A stretch of 46,137 nucleotides of DNA from Ilumatobacteraceae bacterium (GCA_017856375.1 JAFMFC010000006.1:1-46137); one strand, 5' to 3'. Counted from the stretch's first letter, positions 1 to 9,248 are shown. Notes: generated by a model from the sequence alone, not told the origin. A program made the numbers and translations.

Positions 1-53
1 AGCAGGGGACTCATAATCCCTTGGTCGTAGGTTCGATCCCTACCTGGCCCACC
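1..53 (+). tRNA. tRNA with CAU anticodon (3' part; probably tRNA-Ile2 or elongator tRNA-Met)
   Basis: The window opens inside a tRNA. A five-pair anticodon stem (GGGGA/TCCCT) closes the loop CTCATAA, giving anticodon CAT. It is followed by variable loop TGGTC, a T-arm GTAGG/CCTAC around TTCGATC, and acceptor strand CTGGCCC with discriminator A at position 51. The next bases are CCG, so the CCA tail is not encoded in full. The anticodon stem-loop and variable region resemble tRNA-Ile2, where the C is modified to lysidine, more than typical elongator tRNA-Met. The missing 5' half prevents a firm choice. Confidence 0.85.
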
Positions 54-117
54 GCACGACTCGCCAATCAACTATTTGTCTCGATCATCAAAATCGATGC
101 GCCAATAGCCTGACGGC

Positions 118-1932
118 GTGACTGGTCACGTGTCGATCCACTCGCCAATCACCGGAACAATTGCCCACATCTTGGTGACTGGCGGAAGCTTGGTCGCTGA
201 AAACGAAACGCTCCTCATCATCGAGTCGATGAAGATGGAGCACCCTGTGCGCATTCATGTCGATGGGATGGTGGAGCGGGTTTTTGTCGAAGAAGGTCAA
301 ACCGTGGCAGAGGGCGTCGAGCTCGTACGTGTGACGCCGATGCGAATAGAAGAGTCGGCGCAGGTGCGGTCGTTCGAAGAGGGAGCGCTGGAGGATCGTG
401 AAGATCTGGCGCGCTACCTGGAGCGCCGAAAACTCACGAATGATGATGTGAGGCCAAATGCGGTGGCAAAGCGTCACGACAGGGGCAGGCGAACAGCCCG
501 CGAGAATGTCGCCGATTTGGTCGACGAGGGTTCTTTCGTCGAGTTCGGTGCGTTCGCTGTCGCTGCTCAACGCGGGCGAAAGAGTGAACAAGAGCTAATC
601 GAGTCGACGCCCGCTGACGGTCTCATCTGTGGCTTGGCCACCATCGGAAACGGCACGATTCAGATCGCAGTGTTGGCGTACGACTACACGGTGCTGGCCG
701 GCACGCAGGGATTCATCAACCACCGCAAGTTGGATCGTCTTATCGAAGTGGTGCGCCGCAATCGTCTCCCGGTAGTGCTGTTTGCCGAGGGGGGTGGTGG
801 GCGTCCTGGAGACGTCGATGCGCCGGGTGTTGCTGGTCTCGATGTGCCGTCGTTCGGTGCATTCGCCGGATTGTCCGGCGAAGTGCCGCTCGTAGGTATC
901 GCCGCGGGCTATTGCTTCGCAGGCAATGCCGCTTTGCTCGGCTGCTGCGACATCATCATCGCCACTCGCGATGCCAACATCGGCATGGCTGGCCCCGCGA
1001 TGATCGAAGGCGGGGGCATGGGCAAAGTGGCCCCTACGGAAATTGGGCCGGCAGAAATTCATGCACGAGCAGGCTCCGTTGACGTACTGGTTGCCGACGA
1101 AGGCGAAGCCGTCGCGGTTGCTCTGCGTTATCTCCGGATTGTGGGCTCAGCGGGGCGCGAATTGTCGGAATCAGAGGTTCGACGCAACGACGCGATTCTG
1201 CTGCGGAATGTGGTTCCGGCAAATCGTATGGAGGTTTATGACGTCCGTCGAGCAATTGAGCTCATGACAGATGTCGAGTCGTCAATCGAGTTGCGGCCGC
1301 AGTTCGGTGTTGGCATCGTTACGGTGCTCTGCGCGATCAACGGACGTCAGGTGGGGATCATTGCCAATAATCCGGCACATCTCGGTGGAGCAATCGATCG
1401 GGATGCTGCCGACAAGATGGCGCGATTCATTCAACTCTGTGACGCACATCGACTGCCGATCGTCTCGCTCTGCGATACCCCCGGGTTCATGGTGGGCGCA
1501 CAGGCAGAAGAGCAGGCGCAAGTGCGACACTTCAGCCGACTCTTCGTCGTAGCCGCCAGTTCAACGGTGCCGTGGGTGACGATCGTGTTGCGCAAGGGTT
1601 ATGGCCTTGGCGCGCAGGCAATGGCGGGCGGCGGGTTTCATGCCAAGGACTTCATAGCTGCGTGGCCCACGGGAGAGTTCGGTGGAATGGGGATCGAGGG
1701 TGCGGTTCGTCTCGGCTTTCGCCACGAACTCGCTGCGAGCGATAATCCCGTCGAGTTGGAGAAGCGACTGATCGCGGCGGCGTACGAACGGGGAAGCGCG
1801 CTCAGTATGGCCAGTCATGTCGAGATCGACGACGTCATCGACCCACGCGACACGCCAGACATGATCGCTCGTGTGCTGGATGGTTGTGCGAACCGACCGC
1901 GACTCGGTAGAACGATGATCGATCCATGGTGA
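118..1932 (+). CDS. Biotin carrier / acyl-CoA carboxylase carboxyltransferase fusion
   Basis: The protein is predicted to hold both the biotin carrier and the carboxyltransferase of a biotin-dependent acyl-CoA carboxylase. Residues about 1-73 form a biotinyl/lipoyl domain with the motif ESMKMEHP; Lys39 is the expected biotinylation site. Residues about 75-604 are a crotonase-fold carboxyltransferase of the propionyl/methylcrotonyl-CoA carboxylase beta type, with AFAGLSGEVPLVGIAAGY in the N half and CDTPGFMVG in the C half. Length is 604 aa against about 510-540 for a usual beta subunit, the excess being the carrier. The start is GTG at 118, since the in-frame ATG at 97 is stopped by TAG three codons later. 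No biotin carboxylase lies in the window, so that partner must be encoded elsewhere. The acyl-CoA substrate cannot be told. The add gene overlaps its end by 7 nt. Confidence 0.9.
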   Translation: MTGHVSIHSPITGTIAHILVTGGSLVAENETLLIIESMKMEHPVRIHVDGMVERVFVEEGQTVAEGVELVRVTPMRIEESAQVRSFEEGALEDREDLARYLERRKLTNDDVRPNAVAKRHDRGRRTARENVADLVDEGSFVEFGAFAVAAQRGRKSEQELIESTPADGLICGLATIGNGTIQIAVLAYDYTVLAGTQGFINHRKLDRLIEVVRRNRLPVVLFAEGGGGRPGDVDAPGVAGLDVPSFGAFAGLSGEVPLVGIAAGYCFAGNAALLGCCDIIIATRDANIGMAGPAMIEGGGMGKVAPTEIGPAEIHARAGSVDVLVADEGEAVAVALRYLRIVGSAGRELSESEVRRNDAILLRNVVPANRMEVYDVRRAIELMTDVESSIELRPQFGVGIVTVLCAINGRQVGIIANNPAHLGGAIDRDAADKMARFIQLCDAHRLPIVSLCDTPGFMVGAQAEEQAQVRHFSRLFVVAASSTVPWVTIVLRKGYGLGAQAMAGGGFHAKDFIAAWPTGEFGGMGIEGAVRLGFRHELAASDNPVELEKRLIAAAYERGSALSMASHVEIDDVIDPRDTPDMIARVLDGCANRPRLGRTMIDPW

Positions 1933-2990
1933 CTGCCAACGCACTGAACGAGGAGTCCCTGCGTCGATTGCCGAAGGTGGCGCTGCACGATCACCTCGAC
2001 GGCTCATTGCGTGTGAGGACGGTGGTGGAGCTTGCGGCAGAAGTCGGATATGCAGGACTGCCCACGACGAATATCGAAGAGTTGACGGAGTGGTTTCACC
2101 AAGACAAGCCGACCAACTCGCTCGAGACGTACCTGCAGGCATTTGGCCACACCATCGCGGTGTTGCAGGAACCCGATGCGCTCCGTCGGGCGATCTTCGA
2201 GAGCGTTGAGGATCTCAAGAATGACGGCGTGGTGTACGGAGAAGTGCGGTTCGCTCCGGAACTGCTGGTGCGTGGGGCGATGGATCTTGTCAAGGTGTTC
2301 GATGTGGCGCAGGCAGCATTCGCTGACGCCTCTGCCGAATTCGGCATCACGGTCAACATGATCGTTTGTGCGTTGCGCAACCACGACAATTCGCTTCTTG
2401 TGGCGCAGGAAGTGGTGAAGCGCAAGGGTGGCAACATTGTGGGGTTCGATCTAGCGGGACCGGAGAGGGGATGGCCGGCCTCGCTGCATCGCGAGGCGTT
2501 GGCGCTTCTTCGAGACGCGCGCGTGCCGTACACCCTTCACGCCGGCGAAGGCGACGGCGTTTCTTCCATCGAGGATGCGATCGCCTGTGGTGCCTCGCGA
2601 ATTGGACACGGCGTGCGAATCGCCGACGACATTTCGGTGGACGGCGTGATGTACACGCTGGGGCCACGTGCCGAAGCGGTCCGCGCCACGGGCATCCTCT
2701 TGGAGGTCTGTCCGACGTCGAATCTGAACACGCAGATGTATCCCGATCTCTCTAGCCACCCCGTTGACATTTTGTTCAGGGCCGGCTTTGCCGTGTCGAT
2801 CAACACCGACAATCGGCTCATGAGTAGAACCTCGATCACGGCGGAATGGAGCCGACTGGCAGAGACGTTCGGTTGGGGGTCCAACGAATTCCTGGCCACC
2901 ACCGTGGCAGGTCTGCGGGCAGCGTTCTGCGACGAGGTTGAGCGAGATCGACTCCTCGCCGAGGTGGTGGTGCCCGGCTTTCGGGGCTGA
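1926..2990 (+). CDS. add: Adenosine deaminase
   Basis: This cytoplasmic zinc enzyme deaminates adenosine or deoxyadenosine to inosine in purine salvage. The family's landmarks are in order: LHDHLDGSLR (His21, His23), HAGEG with His205 and the proton donor Glu208, RIGHG with His228, CPTSN, and NTDNRLMS with metal ligand Asp295, the form common in actinobacteria. At 354 aa it is of normal length. Its ATG lies inside the end of the carboxylase gene (ATGGTGA), suggesting translational coupling. The nucleoside importer begins 75 nt downstream, so imported adenosine could be deaminated directly. Confidence in the family is high; adenosine as substrate is by homology. Confidence 0.94.
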   Translation: MVTANALNEESLRRLPKVALHDHLDGSLRVRTVVELAAEVGYAGLPTTNIEELTEWFHQDKPTNSLETYLQAFGHTIAVLQEPDALRRAIFESVEDLKNDGVVYGEVRFAPELLVRGAMDLVKVFDVAQAAFADASAEFGITVNMIVCALRNHDNSLLVAQEVVKRKGGNIVGFDLAGPERGWPASLHREALALLRDARVPYTLHAGEGDGVSSIEDAIACGASRIGHGVRIADDISVDGVMYTLGPRAEAVRATGILLEVCPTSNLNTQMYPDLSSHPVDILFRAGFAVSINTDNRLMSRTSITAEWSRLAETFGWGSNEFLATTVAGLRAAFCDEVERDRLLAEVVVPGFRG

Positions 2991-3065
2991 CTTTGCCCTG
3001 CACTATGCTCTTCGCAACTACAAGCACATGCGTCGTGCACGGCGCATGAGAGGGAGAAACACACA

Positions 3066-4124
3066 ATGAGGAAGCGGACTTTCAAGGGTCTCGCAATCGG
3101 CCTCGTTGCAGTGGTCGGACTTGCCGCATGCGGCGGTTCCGATGACACCGCAACCGAGGACACCGAGGCAGTAACTGAAGAGACCACTGCCGAGCCGACC
3201 GGCTTGGCTTGCCAGGTCACCGACGTCGGTGGCGTGGATGACAAGGGCTTCAACCAGGCTGCCTACGAGGGTCTGTTGCAGGCCCAGTCGGAGCTCGGCG
3301 TAGCCGTCGAGTACCTCGAGTCGCAGGGCGACGCGGATTATGACCCGAACCTTCAGTCGTTCATCGACAAGGGTTGCGACGTCATCATCACCGTCGGCTT
3401 CTTGCTCGCGGATGCCACCAAGAAGTACGCAGAAGCGAACCCGGACGTGGCCTTCGCCATCGTCGACTCGGGTACCTCTGCAGCCAACGTTCAGGGTTTG
3501 ACCTTCGCCGCCAATGAGGGCGCGTTCCTCACGGGCTACATGTCGGCTGCAATGTCGGAGTCTGGCGTGGTCGGCACCTACGGCGGTATCAACATTCCGC
3601 CGGTAACGGTCTGGATGCAGGGCTTCGCACTCGGCGTCAAGTACTACAACGAGCAGAAGGGCGCTGACGTCAAGGTTCTCGGTTGGGACATTGACAAGCA
3701 GGACGGCACCTTCGCCGGCAACTTCGAAAGCTTGGACGACGGTCGCAACATTGCCAAGACCATGTACGACGAGGGTGCAGACGTCATCTTCACCGTCGCC
3801 GGCCCAGTGGGTCTCGGCTCTGCGGCATTCGCTCAGGAGACCGATGGCAAGCTGCGCATCATCGGCGTGGACAAGGACATGTCGATCTCCGATGCGGAGA
3901 ATGCAAACGTGTACCTCGGTTCCGCTCTGAAGGGCGTGACAGCAGCAGTGTTCCAGGCCGTGCAGGATGCCCTCGCGGGCACCGGCGGTGGCACTGACTA
4001 CGTCGGTACGTTGGCCAATGGCGGTGCCGGCTACGTGGTTTCGCAGGAAATTCCTGCCGAACTGCAGGCCGAGTTGGACGAGATCCAGCAGGGAATCATC
4101 GACGGCACTATCGCCACGATGTAA
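3066..4124 (+). CDS. BMP-family nucleoside-binding lipoprotein of an ABC importer (system 1)
   Basis: This is a substrate-binding lipoprotein of the BMP/PnrA (Med) family, which binds purine nucleosides outside the membrane for import. A signal peptide ends in lipobox GLAAC with lipidated Cys22, followed by an acidic Thr/Glu-rich linker to about residue 46. The mature domain starts TDVGGVDDKGFNQ, the typical BMP opening, and contains GVDKDMS near residue 265. It is 352 aa. GAGGGAGA eight nt before ATG 3066 is a good ribosome binding site. A strong terminator follows the stop, and the ATPase and two permeases come next. This layout should give more binding protein than membrane parts. Nucleoside specificity is inferred from the family and from the adjacent adenosine deaminase. 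Confidence 0.9.
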   Translation: MRKRTFKGLAIGLVAVVGLAACGGSDDTATEDTEAVTEETTAEPTGLACQVTDVGGVDDKGFNQAAYEGLLQAQSELGVAVEYLESQGDADYDPNLQSFIDKGCDVIITVGFLLADATKKYAEANPDVAFAIVDSGTSAANVQGLTFAANEGAFLTGYMSAAMSESGVVGTYGGINIPPVTVWMQGFALGVKYYNEQKGADVKVLGWDIDKQDGTFAGNFESLDDGRNIAKTMYDEGADVIFTVAGPVGLGSAAFAQETDGKLRIIGVDKDMSISDAENANVYLGSALKGVTAAVFQAVQDALAGTGGGTDYVGTLANGGAGYVVSQEIPAELQAELDEIQQGIIDGTIATM

Positions 4125-4149
4125 TTCCCGCGCCACAGGCGTGAGGTTC

Positions 4150-4185
4150 GAGGGGGTCGCGCAAGCGGCCCCCTCGTTCCGTTTT
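4150..4185 (+). terminator. Intrinsic terminator/attenuator after binding-protein gene 1
   Basis: An 11-bp stem (GAGGGGGTCGC with GCGGCCCCCTC, one T-G pair) closed by a GCAA tetraloop spans 4150-4175 and is followed by GTTCCGTTTT. It lies 26 nt after the lipoprotein stop and 59 nt before the ATPase start. Partial read-through would lower ATPase and permease expression relative to the binding protein. Confidence 0.75.
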
Positions 4186-4234
4186 CCGGAAAGTTCACCG
4201 TTGGGTAATGTCTCACGGATGGGGGAGTACCGCA

Positions 4235-5755
4235 GTGCGGCTTGATCTCGTCGACATCACCAAGTCTTTCCCCGGGGTTCTTGCGAACGACCGTGTCAGT
4301 CTGAATGTTTCCAGCGGCGAGGTGCTCGCGCTGATCGGTGAAAACGGTGCCGGTAAGTCCACTTTGATGAACGTTTTGTACGGGATGTATCGCCCCGACT
4401 CAGGCGAGATCCGCATCGATGGCCAACCCACCACGTTCCAGTCTGCGGCCGATGCAATCGCTGCAGGGATCGGCATGGTGCATCAGCACTTCATGCTGGT
4501 TCCTGTGTTTTCAGTTGCGGAAAATGTGGTACTGGGTGTGGAGCCGACGGGTGCGCTAGGCAGCCTGGACATTGCCAAGGCCCGGCAAATGGTCAAGGAG
4601 GTATCCGACAAGTACCACTTGGACCTGGACCCGGATGCGCTCATCGAGAACCTGCCGGTGGGTATCCAGCAGCGCGTGGAGATTGTCAAAGTGCTGTTGC
4701 GCGACGCCAAAGTCGTGGTGTTCGATGAACCCACCGCTGTGCTCACTCCAAGTGAGATTCTCGAGTTCTTCGAAATTGTGAAGTCGCTCGTAGACGCAGG
4801 AAAGGGCGTGGTGTTCATCACCCACAAATTGAAAGAGGCGCTTCACATTGCCGATCGCATCGCAGTGTTGCGCCGAGGGACAGTGGTGGGAGAGACGACG
4901 CCCACACAAGCCGACGAAAACAAGATCGCCGAAATGATGGTGGGGCGTCCCGTGCAGCTGGTGGTGAGTAAGAACTCCGCTCAGCCGGGTGAGGAAGTGT
5001 TGTCGGTGAGTGATCTCACCGTGCTTGACCCGGATGGAAGAACGGTCGTGGACGACATCTCGTTCGCCGTTCGGCGCGGTGAGATTGTCGGTATCGCTGG
5101 CGTGCAGGGCAATGGCCAGACCGAGTTGGTGGAAACGTTGACTGGTCTGCGCGCCGCAAACAACGGCAGCGTTCGACTTGGTGGCGACGACATTACTGTC
5201 GCGTCTCCGAGACTCCGCCATGAGATGGGGATGGCCCACATTCCGGAAGACCGCCAGCGCCAAGGCCTGGTCGTTGGCATGTCGATTGCTCAGAACCTGG
5301 TGCTCACTCGCTATCACAGCCCAGAGTTCTCGAATGGCGTATCCATGGATTGGGGCAAAGTGCACGATGTCTCTGAGGAGTTAGTGAAGAACTACGACGT
5401 GCGCACCAACGACGTCGACAATTTGGCCAGCACGCTTTCTGGTGGTAACCAGCAAAAAGTCATCGTGGCGCGTGAATTGAGTCGTGACTTGCGCTTGGCT
5501 GTGGCTTCACAGCCCACGCGCGGAGTGGACGTTGGTTCGATCGAATACATCCACTCCCAGATCGTGAAGGAACGCGATGCAGGAACCGCCGTGTTGATCG
5601 TCAGCACCGAACTCGACGAGGTGATGGCGTTGTCGGATCGCATTCTCGTGATGTATCGCGGCAAGATCGTCGCCGAGGTGGATCCGAAGAAGACGTCGGC
5701 CATGGACATCGGCCTGTACATGGCCGGTTCCAAACCGCAGGGAGTCGCCTCCTGA
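4235..5755 (+). CDS. ABC transporter ATPase with two ABC domains (nucleoside importer, system 1)
   Basis: This cytoplasmic ATPase of the RbsA/MglA type drives the importer made with the neighbouring lipoprotein and permeases. The first ABC domain has Walker A GENGAGKST, a degenerate signature LPVGIQQRVEI and Walker B VVVFDEPT. The second has the degenerate Walker A GVQGNGQTEL usual in this subfamily, and signature LSGGNQQKV. I chose GTG 4235 because GGGGGAG sits eight nt upstream and the protein then begins at the first beta strand (RLDLVDITKSFPG), giving 506 aa. An ATG at 4208 would add nine residues and overlap that binding site. The stop overlaps the permease ATG by one base (TGATG). Confidence 0.9.
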   Translation: MRLDLVDITKSFPGVLANDRVSLNVSSGEVLALIGENGAGKSTLMNVLYGMYRPDSGEIRIDGQPTTFQSAADAIAAGIGMVHQHFMLVPVFSVAENVVLGVEPTGALGSLDIAKARQMVKEVSDKYHLDLDPDALIENLPVGIQQRVEIVKVLLRDAKVVVFDEPTAVLTPSEILEFFEIVKSLVDAGKGVVFITHKLKEALHIADRIAVLRRGTVVGETTPTQADENKIAEMMVGRPVQLVVSKNSAQPGEEVLSVSDLTVLDPDGRTVVDDISFAVRRGEIVGIAGVQGNGQTELVETLTGLRAANNGSVRLGGDDITVASPRLRHEMGMAHIPEDRQRQGLVVGMSIAQNLVLTRYHSPEFSNGVSMDWGKVHDVSEELVKNYDVRTNDVDNLASTLSGGNQQKVIVARELSRDLRLAVASQPTRGVDVGSIEYIHSQIVKERDAGTAVLIVSTELDEVMALSDRILVMYRGKIVAEVDPKKTSAMDIGLYMAGSKPQGVAS

Positions 5756-6909
5756 TGCCACGCTGGTTCGACGCACTCGGGTCACGGCTCAATCGCATGA
5801 GCTCGCTCGTGATCACCCTGCTCGCGGTCGTGTCGGCACTCGTCGTCGGCGCGGTAATCATCATCCTTTCGGACGTCGAACGCTTGGGCAACGGCGAAAT
5901 CGGTGCGGCGTTTTCCGAGCTGGCCACCGCCTATTCGGCTTTGGTGAGGGGGTCGGTGGGCTCGCTCCGCGCACTCTCTGAGACTGTCAACAACTCGACA
6001 CCGTTCATCATCGCGGGCGTGTCGGTGGCGCTGGCTTTCAAGACTGGGCTCTTCAACATTGGTGCAACGGGACAGATGTTGGCTGGTGGTTTGGCGACGA
6101 CCTGGGTCGGTTTCGTCATGGACGGGCCGGCAATCGTGCAGATTCCGCTCGCCTTGCTAGCGGGTTTGGTGGGTGGCGCGTTGTTCGGGGCGATTCCTGG
6201 CGTGCTGAAAGCGCGCACTGGTGCACACGAGGTGATCACGACGATCATGCTCAACTACATCGCCAGTTTCACCATTCTCTGGGCGCTTGACACTCAGCTC
6301 TTTCAACGTCCCGACCGCAGTGACCCCATTTCCAAGTTCGTTTCCGACGAGGCGATGTTGCCAAAGGTCTTTGGTTTCATCGGTTTGGGCGAGAAGTTTC
6401 CTGCTCACTCGGGCATCATCGTTGCTCTGCTCGTGGTGGCGGCGTATTGGTGGTTCCTTGAGCGCAGCAAGATGGGTTTTGAATTCCAAGCGTTCGGGCA
6501 GAATGCCGATGCGGCGGAATACGCAGGTATGCGTGCCAAGCGACTCACCGTGGTGGGGATGGTGGTGGCAGGTGGCATCGCTGGTGTGGCCGGGGGAATC
6601 GAAATTCTCGGTCGGTACGGATACGCCACCCAGACGTTTGCCGGCACCATCGGATTCGATGCGATTGCCGTTGCCTTGTTGGGACGGTCCACGCCACTCG
6701 GCACGATGTTTTCCGCCATTCTCTTCGGCGCATTGCAATCTGGAGGCCGTGAAATGCAGGTGGAGACGGACATCAATATCGATCTCATCGTGGTCTTGCG
6801 GGCACTGATCGTGATGTTCATTGCGGCTCCGCTCCTCGTCAAGGCGATCTGGCGTGTGAAGTCCGCGCAGGTGTCGACTGGTCAAACCTTCAAGGGGTGG
6901 GGTTCATGA
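5755..6909 (+). CDS. ABC transporter permease (nucleoside importer, system 1, first permease)
   Basis: This is an inner-membrane permease of the branched-chain amino acid/ribose type (BPD_transp_2), 384 aa with many hydrophobic segments. Family signs include FKTGLFNIGATGQM and the coupling-helix stretch ARTGAHEVITTIMLNY, both typical of BMP-linked nucleoside permeases. Translation is coupled to the ATPase by a one-base overlap and to the second permease by ATGA. It should form a heterodimeric channel with the product of the next gene. The transported nucleoside is not shown by the sequence. Confidence 0.88.
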   Translation: MPRWFDALGSRLNRMSSLVITLLAVVSALVVGAVIIILSDVERLGNGEIGAAFSELATAYSALVRGSVGSLRALSETVNNSTPFIIAGVSVALAFKTGLFNIGATGQMLAGGLATTWVGFVMDGPAIVQIPLALLAGLVGGALFGAIPGVLKARTGAHEVITTIMLNYIASFTILWALDTQLFQRPDRSDPISKFVSDEAMLPKVFGFIGLGEKFPAHSGIIVALLVVAAYWWFLERSKMGFEFQAFGQNADAAEYAGMRAKRLTVVGMVVAGGIAGVAGGIEILGRYGYATQTFAGTIGFDAIAVALLGRSTPLGTMFSAILFGALQSGGREMQVETDINIDLIVVLRALIVMFIAAPLLVKAIWRVKSAQVSTGQTFKGWGS

Positions 6910-8132
6910 GCGCCACGGTGATGCTCTCCGCGGAACAGCGCAAGCAGTCGCGTAACACCGGCGTCACGTTGATCATCCTTGGCGTGATCTCTGCGGTGTT
7001 CTTTACCCAGGATGGTGGTTCGGCCGGCTTCGGGCTCACGGAAGGTTTCACCCTCAATTTGTCGTCGCAGCGCTTCGCCCAGGTGCTCGCCGTGGCATTG
7101 GTCGGCGCTGGCGCGTTCCAGCTTTACCGCGGCTTTGGTCGGTTGATGAACGTGTTTCTCGCCACGGGAACGGCGCTGTTCGTTATTTCGTTCTTGGCGT
7201 GGTCGGCCAGTGGCGAATCGTTCAACTTCACGGGCATGTTGCAAGACACCGTTGCCCGAAGTGTTCCGATCACTCTTGGAGCCGTTGCAGGCATTTTGTG
7301 CGAACGCAGTGGTGTGATCAACATCGCGATCGAAGGGCAATTGTTGTTCGCAGCGTTTACGGGCTCCATTGTCGGATCGATTCTCAACCCATGGTTTGGC
7401 ATTGTGGGTGCCGTGGCCAGTGGAGTGGCTCTCGGTGGTCTACTCGGTGTACTGGCGATCAAGTATCAGGTAGATCAAGTCATCGTCGGATTTGCGATCA
7501 ACTTCCTCTCACTTGGCGTGACGAGCTTCGTTGGTCAACGAGTGCTGGTCACCAAGCCCGAATACAACTATTTGACGCCATTCCGGCCAATTGACGTGCC
7601 GTTGTTGTCCGACATCCCGGTGATCGGACCGTCGATGTTCGAGCAGAATCTGTTCGTCTACTTTTCCTACGTAGTGGTGGCAGCCACCACCTGGTGGATG
7701 TATCGAACGCGTTGGGGTCTGCGCACTCGGGCGATCGGTGAATACCCAAAGGCGGCAGGTTCGCTTGGTGTTGATGTACTCAAGCTGCGGTACCGCAACC
7801 TCCTGATCGGCGGGGCAGTGGCAGGCCTCGGCGGTGCTTGGTGGCCAGTGGGTGCAGTTGGTCGCTTCGATGAAAACATCACCGGCGGTAGGGGTTTCAT
7901 CGCCTTGGCTGCCGTCATCTTTGGCCGTTGGCACCCCGTGGGAGCTTTCATCGCGGCACTGGTGTTCACGCTTGCCGAGGCCGTCCGCCTGAAGTTGGGC
8001 AACCTCGACACGGGAATTCCCTCCGAATTCCTGTTGTCCGCCCCGTATTTCGTCACCCTGGTGGTGGTGGCGGGTTTCGTCGGCCGCAGCCGCGCTCCGA
8101 AGTCGGTGGGCCAGCCCTACACCGAGCAGTAG
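6906..8132 (+). CDS. ABC transporter permease (nucleoside importer, system 1, second permease)
   Basis: The second membrane subunit of importer 1 carries the family stretch LCERSGVINIAIEGQLL followed by several transmembrane helices; an extra hydrophobic N-terminal part precedes it. I start at ATG 6906, whose ATGA overlaps the previous stop and which has AAGGGGTGGGG just upstream. That gives 408 aa. The in-frame GTG at 6897 would add three residues and fall inside that purine-rich stretch. It is the last gene of the importer operon; no clear terminator was seen before the Rieske promoter region. Confidence 0.87.
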   Translation: MSATVMLSAEQRKQSRNTGVTLIILGVISAVFFTQDGGSAGFGLTEGFTLNLSSQRFAQVLAVALVGAGAFQLYRGFGRLMNVFLATGTALFVISFLAWSASGESFNFTGMLQDTVARSVPITLGAVAGILCERSGVINIAIEGQLLFAAFTGSIVGSILNPWFGIVGAVASGVALGGLLGVLAIKYQVDQVIVGFAINFLSLGVTSFVGQRVLVTKPEYNYLTPFRPIDVPLLSDIPVIGPSMFEQNLFVYFSYVVVAATTWWMYRTRWGLRTRAIGEYPKAAGSLGVDVLKLRYRNLLIGGAVAGLGGAWWPVGAVGRFDENITGGRGFIALAAVIFGRWHPVGAFIAALVFTLAEAVRLKLGNLDTGIPSEFLLSAPYFVTLVVVAGFVGRSRAPKSVGQPYTEQ

Positions 8133-8177
8133 TTCTCCGCTGAGTTGAGCGACTTGCCCTCAACTGGTCTACACTGA

Positions 8178-8197
8178 TTAATAAGCATGCTTATTAA
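8178..8197 (+). promoter_or_regulatory. Perfect 20-bp palindromic operator upstream of the Rieske operon
   Basis: TTAATAAGCATGCTTATTAA is a perfect palindrome 55 nt before the oxygenase start. A weak promoter candidate, TTGCCC at 8154-8159 with ATTAAT at 8177-8182 (17-nt spacing), would place the palindrome over the -10 and start site, as expected for repression. A partial copy of the half-site (ATAAAGGCATG) lies just downstream. Its core TAAG-N4-CTTA recurs in the marR/xdh promoter at 14987, so the MarR regulator encoded at 15027 is the best candidate ligand. Confidence 0.7.
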
Positions 8198-8251
8198 CTC
8201 ATAAAGGCATGTTTTTGGTACGAGGGTCATGAACGAGGGGACAGTTCGAAC

Positions 8252-9244
8252 ATGTTGGTGAGTGAGATACCTGCACTTCGGAACTACTTCTATCCCGTCT
8301 GCTATTCGTCAGATCTCAGCAAAGAGCCGAAGCATGTCCGCCTGTTCGGGGAGGACTTTGTCGTCTATCGCGACTCCCAGGGAACCGCACATGGCTTAAG
8401 CGACCGATGCCCTCATCGCGGAGGGCGGCTTTCTCAAGGTTGGGTAGTGAACGACTGTCTGGCGTGTCCCTATCACGGGTGGGAATATGCGAGTGACGGC
8501 AAATGCACGTTCATCCCCTCGCAAGAGGCGGGAATCCCCATTCCCACTCGAGCCAAGGTCGGGGCATTCCCGGTCGAGGAGCGTCATGGTCTGGTGTGGA
8601 TGTGTGTAGGAGATGAACCACGTGAGATGCCGTACTTCACCGAATTGGAGGATGAGGGCTACACGTTGATCCATGAAATGATGGACGTTTGGCAAGCCTC
8701 TGCACCGCGCATCGTCGACAACGCGCTCGATGTGAGCCATGTGGCATGGGTGCATCGCAACTCAATCGGATCCAACGCCAACAACAAGTTGGAAATGGGC
8801 GAGGTGTCCCGTGATGGACTCAACTTAAAGTTTTCTGTCACGCTCGTCGCGCAGGTGAACGAGGCTATGAAGAACATCAATGGCGTCACGGGGGAGACCA
8901 CCCGTCGTACTACCCATGCCGAATTGGTGCAGCCGTTGATCTTCCGTGGACGCTTGGTCTACGAAGAAAACGGGCTTGTGCATGTGCTGTACAAGACGTG
9001 TACGCCGATTGACAATGAGAACACCCTGTTCTGCCAATTCATTGCCCGTAACGACAATCCTGCTCCGGAGCGATGGGAGTCGATCACCGCGGTGGACAGG
9101 TTGGTGCAGTCGGAGGATCGCGCCCTGGTTGAACACATCGAACCCGATTTCCCGCTGGAGATCACCGACGAGGTGCACACCAAGTACGACAAGATGACAG
9201 TCGAGTATCGGCGAGTTCTCGCTGAGCTCGCTGGGGCGCGGTGA
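8252..9244 (+). CDS. Rieske non-haem iron oxygenase (VanA/NdmA-like)
   Basis: This is the oxygenase component of a Rieske-type mono- or dioxygenase. The N-terminal Rieske domain has CPHRGG (Cys53, His55) and CPYHGW (Cys72, His75). The catalytic domain carries Asn157, Asp160, His163 and His168, the bridging acid and two iron ligands. At 330 aa it fits the vanillate O-demethylase/N-demethylase group. The C-terminal part (DEVHTKYDKMTVEYRR) and CTPIDNENTLFCQF resemble NdmA-type methylxanthine N-demethylases as I recall them. No reductase gene is adjacent, so electrons must come from a partner elsewhere. It heads an operon with the LLM enzyme (4-nt gap) and the amidohydrolase, under the palindrome at 8178. 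Oxygenase class is firm; demethylation of a purine is inference. Confidence 0.88.
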   Translation: MLVSEIPALRNYFYPVCYSSDLSKEPKHVRLFGEDFVVYRDSQGTAHGLSDRCPHRGGRLSQGWVVNDCLACPYHGWEYASDGKCTFIPSQEAGIPIPTRAKVGAFPVEERHGLVWMCVGDEPREMPYFTELEDEGYTLIHEMMDVWQASAPRIVDNALDVSHVAWVHRNSIGSNANNKLEMGEVSRDGLNLKFSVTLVAQVNEAMKNINGVTGETTRRTTHAELVQPLIFRGRLVYEENGLVHVLYKTCTPIDNENTLFCQFIARNDNPAPERWESITAVDRLVQSEDRALVEHIEPDFPLEITDEVHTKYDKMTVEYRRVLAELAGAR

Positions 9245-9248
9245 CCTC

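Noticed and set aside
3018-4136. 372-aa open frame antisense to the first BMP lipoprotein
   Set aside because: It mirrors a well-supported lipoprotein gene, shows no domain, signal or ribosome binding site, and is explained by high-GC codon bias leaving the reverse frame open.
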